A DNA stretch of 64,000 bases, from positions 434,001 to 498,000 of the forward strand of contig NZ_JNXI01000002.1 in assembly GCF_000717055.1 (NCBI RefSeq). The letters run 5' to 3'. A program made the position numbers and the translations under genes. The notes under the pieces are model-generated. The model saw only the letters and a list, made by a program, of their open reading frames with translations. It had not been told where the DNA came from and made no database searches. This DNA comes from Streptomyces iakyrus. Lineage in GTDB: Bacteria; Actinomycetota; Actinomycetes; Streptomycetales; Streptomycetaceae. The stretch's first letter is position 1. Each line of letters opens with the position of its first letter. This document shows, in pieces, positions 31,065 through 38,150 of this stretch.

Positions 31065-31510
31065 TGACGCGCGGCCCGCGTGAGGGAGTCCGGCCCGCCT
31101 TCAGGCAGTGGCGGGCCGGCCGCCCGTTCTGGGGCGGGCTGCTGCTCGCCCTGGGCGGGGCGGAGGTCCTGCTCACCCTGAAGGCGTCGCTGGACGTCAT
31201 CCTGCACGTCGGCATGCAGGGCGTGGCCGGCTATCTGCTCCCGGTGGTGATGCTGCTGTGCGGCGTGCTGATCCTCTTCAACCCCACCCAGCGCCTGTTC
31301 TACTCGGTCATCGGCGTCCTGGTCTCCCTGGCCACCTGGATGACCTCCAACCTGGGCGGCTTCTTCGTCGGCCTGCTCCTGGGCGTGACCGGCAGCTGCC
31401 TCGCCTTCGGCTGGCTCCCGGACCAGGAGCCCCGCGTCAGCCGCAGACAGCGCCGGAAGCAGGCCCGGGCGGCCAAGACCCTGCCCCCGACGCCGGCGCG
31501 GCAGGTCTGA
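31064..31510 (+). CDS. DUF6114-family integral membrane protein
   Basis: Membrane protein of 148 residues with about four hydrophobic segments (GGLLLALGGAEVLL, VAGYLLPVVMLLCGVLILF, VIGVLVSLATWM, FFVGLLLGVTGSCLAFGWL) and a basic C-terminal tail (RRQRRKQARAAK). Always found next to DUF6230 in the genomes I recall. Function unknown; a role in building or holding a surface lipid or polymer layer is conceivable. Ends 33 bp from the convergent tatA gene. Confidence 0.78.
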   Translation: MTRGPREGVRPAFRQWRAGRPFWGGLLLALGGAEVLLTLKASLDVILHVGMQGVAGYLLPVVMLLCGVLILFNPTQRLFYSVIGVLVSLATWMTSNLGGFFVGLLLGVTGSCLAFGWLPDQEPRVSRRQRRKQARAAKTLPPTPARQV

Positions 31511-31526
31511 GGGCATGGCCGTGCCC
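31511..31526. terminator. Small hairpin between DUF6114 gene and tatA
   Basis: GGGCATGGCCGTGCCC is a near-perfect palindrome with one wobble pair, located between two convergent stops. Possible weak bidirectional terminator. Confidence 0.35.
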
Positions 31527-31543
31527 GGTCCGGGCGACAGGCC

Positions 31544-31759
31544 CTAACCGGCGTCGGCGGGCGCGGTGGGCCGGGTCTGCTCGCCGGGTGCCGCGTCCGA
31601 ACCGCCCTCCTCCTTCAGCGCCTTGGCCTCGCTCTTGAGGATCCGCATCGAGCGGCCCAGCGATCGCGCCGTGTCCGGCAGCTTCTTCGAGCCGAACAGG
31701 ACGATCACGACGATCGCCACGATCAGCAGATGCCAGGGCTCCAGTCCGTTGCGCAGCAC
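31544..31759 (-). CDS. tatA: Sec-independent translocase subunit TatA (additional copy)
   Basis: Protein of 71 residues with the full TatA plan: a short external N-terminus, a membrane helix ([18 protein letters not shown], with the FGxKKLP hinge), an amphipathic helix ([20 protein letters not shown]) and a charged tail. TatA forms the pore for folded twin-arginine proteins. The main Streptomyces tatA sits with tatC, which is not here, so this is probably an accessory paralogue. Divergent from the LCP gene, sharing 77 bp that hold a perfect inverted repeat. Confidence 0.88.
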   Translation of the reverse strand: MLRNGLEPWHLLIVAIVVIVLFGSKKLPDTARSLGRSMRILKSEAKALKEEGGSDAAPGEQTRPTAPADAG

Positions 31760-31780
31760 GTCATGCCCTCCCTCTCGTCG

Positions 31781-31804
31781 ACAGTTGCTACATTGCGCAA
31801 CTGT
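31781..31804. promoter_or_regulatory. Operator-like inverted repeat between tatA and the LCP gene
   Basis: ACAGTTGC, 8 bases, GCAACTGT: perfect 8-bp arms, about 22 bp from the tatA start and 33 bp from the LCP start. The inner TTGCGCAA (31793-31800) is itself a palindrome. Placed to control both genes. Confidence 0.55.
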
Positions 31805-31836
31805 ACAACCCCCGGGCGAGAGGCAAGCAGACGCCG

Positions 31837-33390
31837 ATGACGGTCACCAGCAATCGGAGGACGGACCCGCCGCGGCACCGGAGCGGGGGCGCCGCCCACG
31901 GCAACCGGGGCGCGCCACGCGACCGCAGGCGCCGGCGCGGCCGCCGCCGCGGCCGGGGCATACGCTCTGCCCTCCTGGTCACCCTGGCCCTGCTCGTGCT
32001 CGCCGCGGGCGGCGCCGGCTGGCTGTACCTCAAGCTGGACGGCGACATCAGCACGTTCGACTCCGGCGGCCTGTCCGACCACCGCCCCGACGCCGGCTCG
32101 TCGAAGGGCGAGAACGTCCTGGTCATCGGGTCCGACACCCGCACCGGCGGCAACAACGCGCTGGGCGGCGGCGACAAGGACGACGTCGGCCGCTCGGACA
32201 CCGCCTTCCTGCTGCACGTCTACGCCGACCACCGGCACGCGATCGCCGTCTCCATCCCCCGCGACACGCTGGTCACCATCCCGCCCTGCCAACTCCCCGA
32301 CGGCACGTGGACCAAGGCACGGCCGGACACGATGTTCAACGCGGCCTACTCGGTCGGCCAGACGCCGAAGGGCAACCCGGCCTGCACCCAGAACACCGTC
32401 GAGCAGCTCACCGGGCTGCGCGTCGACCACACCGTCGTCGTCGACTTCAAGGGGTTCGCGGACCTGACGGACGTGGTGGGCGGGGTGAAGGTGTGCCTGC
32501 CGCAGGACGTCTACGAGAACGACCTCGATCCGCATCTCACCGCCCCGGGCAAGCTGCTCTTCCACAAGGGCGAGCAGACCGTGTCGGGGCAGAGGGCGCT
32601 GGACTACGTCCGGATCCGGCACGGCATCGGGGACGGCTCCGACATCGGCCGGATCAAGCGCCAGCAGGCGTTCGTGGCGAGCCTGCTGAAGGAGGTCAAG
32701 AGCAAGGGCCTCACCCCCACGAGGCTGTTGCCGCTGGCCGACGCCGCGACGAAATCGCTCACCGTCGACCCCGGCCTCGGCTCCGCCGACAAGCTGATCT
32801 CCTTCGTGATGACCCTGAAGGACATCGACCTGCACAACACCAAGTTCGTCACCCTGCCCTGGCGTTACGAGGGGTCGCGGGTGGCGATCGTCCAGCCGGA
32901 CGCGGACGCCCTGTGGGCCGCGCTCCGGTCCGACCGCACGATCGACGGCGAGAACGCCGGCGGCAAGAAGACCGGAAATGCCGGTTCCGGTGCCGCCGCC
33001 TCCCCCACGCCGGTCTCCGGTGCGGGCATCGACGTCGCCGTCTACAACGGCACCGCCGTCCCCGGCCTGGCCGCCCGCGCCGCCGCCGAACTCACCGGCG
33101 ACGGCTTCACCGTCACGGGCACGGCGACGGCGGCCGGCCAGGACCACACCACCACGCTGGTCGAGTACGGGCCGGGCCTGGAGGACCGGGCCAGGACCGT
33201 CGCGCGGGCGTTCCCCGGGGCCGAGCTGCGGCCGGTGACGGGCAGCGGGATCAGCGTCGTCCTCGGGCAGACGTACGCGGACAGCCCGGCGCCGGGCGCA
33301 TCCGCCTCCCCGGCCGCCGTGCCGTCCGAGGTGGCCGACGGGGCCCGCTCCGCGGACGACAACCCCTGCTCGAACCTCACCTACGGCTGA
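31837..33390 (+). CDS. LytR-CpsA-Psr (LCP) family cell-wall glycopolymer ligase
   Basis: Membrane-anchored enzyme of 517 residues that attaches teichoic acids or other polymers to peptidoglycan. A very basic N-terminal tail ([12 protein letters not shown]) precedes one membrane helix (about 43-66). The external LCP domain follows, with [29 protein letters not shown] and DYVRIRH holding the conserved Arg/Asp residues, and a C-terminal LytR_C domain (about 395-490, [22 protein letters not shown]) closes the protein. Its last 10 bp overlap the end of the convergent P-ATPase gene. Confidence 0.93.
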   Translation: MTVTSNRRTDPPRHRSGGAAHGNRGAPRDRRRRRGRRRGRGIRSALLVTLALLVLAAGGAGWLYLKLDGDISTFDSGGLSDHRPDAGSSKGENVLVIGSDTRTGGNNALGGGDKDDVGRSDTAFLLHVYADHRHAIAVSIPRDTLVTIPPCQLPDGTWTKARPDTMFNAAYSVGQTPKGNPACTQNTVEQLTGLRVDHTVVVDFKGFADLTDVVGGVKVCLPQDVYENDLDPHLTAPGKLLFHKGEQTVSGQRALDYVRIRHGIGDGSDIGRIKRQQAFVASLLKEVKSKGLTPTRLLPLADAATKSLTVDPGLGSADKLISFVMTLKDIDLHNTKFVTLPWRYEGSRVAIVQPDADALWAALRSDRTIDGENAGGKKTGNAGSGAAASPTPVSGAGIDVAVYNGTAVPGLAARAAAELTGDGFTVTGTATAAGQDHTTTLVEYGPGLEDRARTVARAFPGAELRPVTGSGISVVLGQTYADSPAPGASASPAAVPSEVADGARSADDNPCSNLTYG

Positions 33391-35891
33391 CGGCGCCGGT
33401 GCCGGGCCCGTATCGCCGCCAGGGCCAGCGCGTACAGGCCGAGGACGACGGCCGGCAGCAGGTAGTACGCGGCGGGCAGGGCCGTCATGCCGAGGGCCGA
33501 TCCGAGGGGGCTCGGCGGGAGCAGCACGCCGACGGCGGCGAGACCGGCCGCCGCGAGGCCGACCGGGCCCGTCGCACGGCCCGGTCCGCCGCGCCGGCCG
33601 GTGCGCAGGAGCAGCATGACCACGGCCTGGGTGAGCAGGTTCTCGGTGAACCAGGCGGAGTGGAACACGGCCTCGTCGTCCACGGCGGCGTCCGGGCCGT
33701 GCAGCGCCAGCGCGAGGACGGCGAAGGTGGCGAGGTCGGCCAGCGCGTTGAGCATCCCGAAACCGACCGCGAAGCGGAGGAAGGAGCGCGGTCTCAGCAC
33801 CGCCGGGCGGCGCAGGCCGGCCGCGCCGGGACGGTCGTGGGCGAAGGCCAGCTGGGCGGCGTCGAAGCACAGGTTCTGCGCGAGCACCTGGGCGGGGAGC
33901 ATCGGCAGGAAGGGCAGGAGCAGCCCGGCGGCGAGCATGGCGACGACGTTGCCGAGGTTCGAGGAGAGCGTGACGCGCAGGTACGAGGCGATGTTGCCGC
34001 TCGCGTGCCGGCCGGCCGTGACCGCGTGGCCGATCGCCGTGAGGTCCTTGTCGGCGAGCACGACGTCGGCGCTCTCCCGGGCCACGCCTACGGCGGAGCG
34101 GGGCGCGATGCCGACGTCGGCCGCGCGCAGCGCGGCCACGTCGTTCACGCCGTCTCCGAGGAAGCCGACGGTGTGCCCGGCCGCCCGCAGGGCGCCGACG
34201 AGGCGGGCCTTGTCCTGCGGGGTGCAGCGGGCGACGGCGGTCGCCCCGCCGGGCCCGTCGAGGAGTTGTGCCGCGGTCCGTACGTCCCCGGGGTCCAGGC
34301 CCAGGTCCCGGCAGGCCCGCGCCGCCGTGGCGGGGTGGTCACCGGTGAGGACCTTGACGGTGACGCCGCGTCCGGCCAGTTCGCGCAGGGCCTCGGCGGC
34401 GGTGGGGGCGAGGGCGTCCCGGAAGGTCACCAGGCCCTGGAAGGCCAGGCCCTGGGGGTCGGCGGTACGGGCATGGACCGTGCGGGCGCCGGCGGGGCGG
34501 TCGGCCGTGGCGACGGCCAGGACCCTGAGCCCGGCGTCCGCCTGCCGGGCGGCGAGGGCGAGCAGCCGGTCGCGCTCGCCGGGCGCGGTGGCGCAGCGCT
34601 CCAGGACGGCTTCCGCCGCGCCGGTGACGACGACGGCGTGCCGCCCGAGGTCGCCCCGGACCACCGCCGCCGCCCACCGCCGCTCGGGGTCGAACGGCAC
34701 GGCGTCGACCCCGTCGTACTCCTCGCCCACCGGCCCGGCCGCCTCCAGCAGGGCCTCGTCGAGGGCGTCGGGTGCGGGCAGTTCGGCTAGCTGGAGGGTC
34801 CACCAGGCGCCCACGGCGGCCCAGCGCAGTACCTCCGGGTCGTCCCGGCCGGCCGCGTCGAGGGCCCGTTCGACGACGGGGCGGTCCTGGGTGAGGGTGC
34901 CGGTCTTGTCGACGCACAGCACGTCGACCGCGCCCAGGTCGTGCAGGGCCGGCAGCCGTTTGACGATGACGGCGTGCGTGCGGGCGAGGAGGGCGGCGCC
35001 GCGGGCCAGGCAGGTCGTGACGATCACCGGCAGCATCTCGGGTGTCAGCCCGACGGCGACCGCGACGGCGAACGGCAGGGTCTCCAGGCCGCGGTCGCGC
35101 AGGGTCGCGTTCGCCATCAGCACGAGCGGCGGCGTCAGCAGCATGAACCGGATCAGCACCCAGGAGATGCCGTGCACGGACCGGTCGAAGGCCCCGCCCT
35201 CCCGCGGTGCGGCCGGGGTCCGGTGGGCGGCGGCGAACCGTGTCGCGGCCCCGGTGGCGACCACGACGGCGGTGGCGCCGCCGGCGGCGACCGTGCTGCC
35301 CTGGAAGCACAGCTGGGGTTCGTCGGGATCGTCCTCGTCGACGGCTCGCTTCGCCACCGGCGCGGACTCCCCCGTGAGCGCCCCCTGGTGCACCGCGAGT
35401 CCGCGGGCCCGGAGCAGTCGTACGTCCGCCGGGACCAGGTCACCCGGGCCGAGCCGGAGCACGTCGCCGGGGACCAGCTCACCGACGGGCACCTCCCGGG
35501 GTTCCGGCGGCTCCTCGGGTCCGGGGCAGCGCAGCACCGTGGCGGTCCCGGCGACCAGTTCGCGCAGGGCCGTCAGGGACCGGTCGGCCCCGTGCTCCCC
35601 GCTCGCCCGCAGCGCACAGCTGACCACCACCAGGGCGATGATCACCACGGCGGTGCCCCACGAGGCGACGGCGGCGGAGACCAGGCCGAGGCAGAGCAGT
35701 ACGGCGGTGAAGGGGTCGCGCAGGGCGCGTACGCAGCGGCGGGGCCAGGACGGGGTACGGCGGTCCGGCAGGGTGTTCTCGCCGACGGCGGCCAGCCGCG
35801 ACGCGGCCTGGGTCTCGGTCAGCCCCCGGGGGCCCGACTCCAGCCGCCGCAGCACCTCCAGGGTGGTGCCTGAAGCGGTCTCAGAGGCCAC
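33381..35891 (-). CDS. Magnesium-type P-type ATPase (MgtA-like)
   Basis: Inner-membrane cation pump of 836 residues. P-ATPase motifs are intact: TGES (GALTGESAPV), phosphorylation site DKTGTLT, TGDHPATA and GDGVND. GLTPEMLPVIVTTCLARGA in the fourth core helix is typical of the MgtA/P3B group, as are the cation-ATPase N-domain at the start (LRRLESGPRGLTETQAASRL) and the C-terminal membrane helices. Likely imports magnesium, though the metal cannot be proved from sequence. It overlaps the preceding ArsR-type regulator gene by 11 bp, so the two are coupled. Confidence 0.88.
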   Translation of the reverse strand: MASETASGTTLEVLRRLESGPRGLTETQAASRLAAVGENTLPDRRTPSWPRRCVRALRDPFTAVLLCLGLVSAAVASWGTAVVIIALVVVSCALRASGEHGADRSLTALRELVAGTATVLRCPGPEEPPEPREVPVGELVPGDVLRLGPGDLVPADVRLLRARGLAVHQGALTGESAPVAKRAVDEDDPDEPQLCFQGSTVAAGGATAVVVATGAATRFAAAHRTPAAPREGGAFDRSVHGISWVLIRFMLLTPPLVLMANATLRDRGLETLPFAVAVAVGLTPEMLPVIVTTCLARGAALLARTHAVIVKRLPALHDLGAVDVLCVDKTGTLTQDRPVVERALDAAGRDDPEVLRWAAVGAWWTLQLAELPAPDALDEALLEAAGPVGEEYDGVDAVPFDPERRWAAAVVRGDLGRHAVVVTGAAEAVLERCATAPGERDRLLALAARQADAGLRVLAVATADRPAGARTVHARTADPQGLAFQGLVTFRDALAPTAAEALRELAGRGVTVKVLTGDHPATAARACRDLGLDPGDVRTAAQLLDGPGGATAVARCTPQDKARLVGALRAAGHTVGFLGDGVNDVAALRAADVGIAPRSAVGVARESADVVLADKDLTAIGHAVTAGRHASGNIASYLRVTLSSNLGNVVAMLAAGLLLPFLPMLPAQVLAQNLCFDAAQLAFAHDRPGAAGLRRPAVLRPRSFLRFAVGFGMLNALADLATFAVLALALHGPDAAVDDEAVFHSAWFTENLLTQAVVMLLLRTGRRGGPGRATGPVGLAAAGLAAVGVLLPPSPLGSALGMTALPAAYYLLPAVVLGLYALALAAIRARHRRRQP

Positions 35892-36234
35892 GGAGGCGGC
35901 GGCGCGCCGGTGCCGCGCGGTCCGAGAGCCGGTCCACCAGGAGGTGTACGACCTCGACGATGTCGGGGTCGTCGACGTAGTACACCTGCCGGCGGCCCTC
36001 GCGGCGGGAGCGCACGAGTCCGGCCAGCTTCAGCTTGGTCAGGTGCTGGCTGACCGCGGGCAGCGCGCCGCCGACCCGCTCGGCGAGGCCGGTCACGTCG
36101 CTCTCGCCGCGGGCCAGCGCCCAGACGATGTGCAGCCGGGCGGGCGAGGCCAGCAGACCGAAGGCCGCGGCCGCCTGGGCGAGCACGTCCGGGGAGGGGT
36201 CCTCGAAACCACCGCCGGCTGCCGCCACCCTCAC
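35881..36234 (-). CDS. ArsR/SmtB-family transcriptional regulator
   Basis: Winged-helix repressor of 117 residues: HTH GLAERVGGALPAVSQHLTKLKLAGLVRSRREG, wing RQVYYVDD, then the last helix DIVEVVHLLVDRL. Members of this family release DNA when metals bind; here the C-terminal helix has Asp and His residues but not the classical DxH...HxxH pattern, so the sensed metal is unclear. It is upstream of and overlaps the P-ATPase gene, implying control of that pump. GTG start with AAGGGG close upstream. Confidence 0.87.
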   Translation of the reverse strand: MRVAAAGGGFEDPSPDVLAQAAAAFGLLASPARLHIVWALARGESDVTGLAERVGGALPAVSQHLTKLKLAGLVRSRREGRRQVYYVDDPDIVEVVHLLVDRLSDRAAPARRRLRGL

Positions 36235-36408
36235 CGCCCCTTCCGTCGCCTCCGTCGCCCTGCGCGCCGCCCCAGTCTAGGCGGGCCCCCAAGGCCACCG
36301 GAGCAAGCGGTTCCTTCCCTCGCGGGGCCGACAGTGGTGGAATCGCGTGCGGCGGCCAACTACCGTGGTGCACAGATCAGTTGAGCATCGGGAGGTCTGC
36401 ACGCGGTC

Positions 36409-36750
36409 GTGCACCTCATGCTCGACGAGCACGACGCCGTCGGCACCGTCCGCCGGCTCCTCGAACCGCTGCCCTCCGGCAGCTGTCTGGCGATGCCTGT
36501 CGGCACCGCCGACTTCGCCCCGGACGAGGTCGGCCGCGTCGCCCGGGAGTACGCGGCCCGGGGCATGCCGATGCGGCTGCGCACCCACGCGGAGGCGGCG
36601 GAGTTCTTCGCGGGGCTCGACCTGGCGGAACCCGGCGTCGTCCAGGTCCACACGTGGCGTCCGAACCGCACGGACGGTATGGAAAGCGGAGGTGAGAGCA
36701 TCCGCGACGAGGACATCGCGATGCACGGGGCGGTGGCGCGCAAGCCGTAA
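36409..36750 (+). pseudogene. C-terminal remnant of a SAM-dependent methyltransferase
   Basis: The 113 residues match only the C-terminal third of the Streptomyces SAM-dependent methyltransferase family of about 270 residues (DUF574/PF04672): MLDEHDAVGTVRRLLEPLPSGSCLAMP, then RLRTHAEAAEFFAGLDLAEPGVVQVHTWRP and DEDIAMHGAVARKP. The SAM-binding N-terminal part is missing and the upstream DNA shows no trace of it, so this is a truncated, probably inactive gene. It still has an open frame from GTG 36409 with GGGAGG upstream and could be translated. Confidence 0.65.
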
Positions 36751-36828
36751 CCGGAATCCCGTCGTTCGACCGGTCGGACAGATCATCACGATGCGGCAGC
36801 ATCACCTCACGGCATGTGGCCGCTCACT

Positions 36829-36844
36829 TGACGACCGGTGGTCA
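36829..36844. promoter_or_regulatory. Palindrome-like site upstream of the orphan sugar-binding lipoprotein
   Basis: TGACGACCGGTGGTCA is symmetrical at 14 of 16 positions (TGACnACCGGTnGTCA) and lies about 110 bp before the start at 36955. Candidate operator. Confidence 0.4.
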
Positions 36845-36954
36845 CACACGGTTGGCTCCGGGCCAGCGAGAGTCATCAGGCCGGTGCACACCCAGCGGCC
36901 CGGCACGCACTCTCACCCTGCTCTTGCTCGGCCGCACAGCGAGGTCCGCGTCTC

Positions 36955-37959
36955 ATGAACACTCCTCCCCCGCCGCACACTTCCGTGAGACGCACTCGTG
37001 TCGCCGCCCTGGCGTCCGTCCTGTGTCTGCTGGTGTCCGGCTGCTCCCTCCTCGGCGCGGCCGACGACGGAACGGACGCGGCGGACGGAGCCGGCGGCGG
37101 GATGAAGGTCACCCTGGTGACGCACGGCGGCAAAGGCGACGCCTTCTGGGACCTGGTCCGCAGGGGCGCCGAGGCGGCGGCTGCCAAGGACGGCATCGAC
37201 CTGACGTACGTCAGTGACGCCGACCCGGCCGCGCAGGCCGATCTGATGCGGGACGCCGTGCGCGCCAAGGCCGACGGCATCGCGGTGACCCTCGCCAAGC
37301 CGGCGGCGATGCGCGGCCCGGTCGCCCAGGCCAAGGCGGCCGGCATACCCGTCGTCGGGCTCAACTCCGGCATCGACGCCTGGCGGCCGACCGGGCTCCT
37401 GGAGTACTTCGGCCAGGACGAGTCCGTCGCGGGCAGGGCCGTCGGCGACAAGCTGGACGCCTTCAAGGCCCGGCACGCCCTGTGCGTGGTGCACGAGCGG
37501 GGCAACGTCGCGCTGGAGGCCCGCTGCGCCGGTGTGCGCAAGACCTTCCAGGGCGACACCGACAACCTGTACGTGGACGGCAGCGACATGAACGCGGTGA
37601 CCGCCACGATCGCCTCCCGGCTGCGACAGGATTCCAGCATCGACGAGGTCGTGACCCTGGGCGCCCAGTACGGGCTGAGCGCCGTCAAGGCGGTGCGGCA
37701 GTCCGGCAGCCGGGCGAAGGTCGCCACCTTCGACCTCGACAAGGAGCTCGTCAAGGCGGTCCGGGACGGCGAGGTGCAGTTCGCCGTGGACCAGCAGCCC
37801 TACCTGCAGGGCTACCTCGCAGTGGACGCCCTGTGGCTGTACCGGACCAACGGCAACGTCAGCGGCGGCGGGACAGCCCCGGTGCTCACCGGCCCCGCGT
37901 TCGTGACCAGGTCGAACGTGTCCGCCGTGGCACGGTTCGCGGCCGCCGGGACCCGGTGA
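36955..37959 (+). CDS. Sugar-binding lipoprotein, RbsB/periplasmic-binding type, orphan
   Basis: Lipoprotein of 334 residues with lipobox LLVSGC (Cys about 29) and a type-I periplasmic sugar-binding domain: MKVTLVTHGGKGDAFWDLVRRGAEAAA, then ADGIAVTLAKPAAM, AAGIPVVGLNSG and the C-terminal FAVDQQPYLQGYLAVDAL. Such proteins normally serve ribose/xylose-class ABC importers, but no permease or ATPase gene is adjacent; the next gene is a conservon sensor kinase 191 bp downstream. It may instead deliver a ligand signal to that kinase. Start ATG 36955 has a weak ribosome site (GAGG). Confidence 0.87.
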   Translation: MNTPPPPHTSVRRTRVAALASVLCLLVSGCSLLGAADDGTDAADGAGGGMKVTLVTHGGKGDAFWDLVRRGAEAAAAKDGIDLTYVSDADPAAQADLMRDAVRAKADGIAVTLAKPAAMRGPVAQAKAAGIPVVGLNSGIDAWRPTGLLEYFGQDESVAGRAVGDKLDAFKARHALCVVHERGNVALEARCAGVRKTFQGDTDNLYVDGSDMNAVTATIASRLRQDSSIDEVVTLGAQYGLSAVKAVRQSGSRAKVATFDLDKELVKAVRDGEVQFAVDQQPYLQGYLAVDALWLYRTNGNVSGGGTAPVLTGPAFVTRSNVSAVARFAAAGTR

Positions 37960-38150
37960 CCGGACACATCCTGTGACGGTGTCGCCAAAGATTCGGTCAG
38001 GCCCGGCCCGCACGCCCACTTGTACGGATAACATCCTGCGCATCCCATGTGCCGTGCCCGGGACGGCACCACCCCCGCGCCCGTCCCCCACACCCCCCGA
38101 CCGCTCCGCCTCCCCGTTCCTCACCCCCCGCTGATCGCCCTAGGACGACG

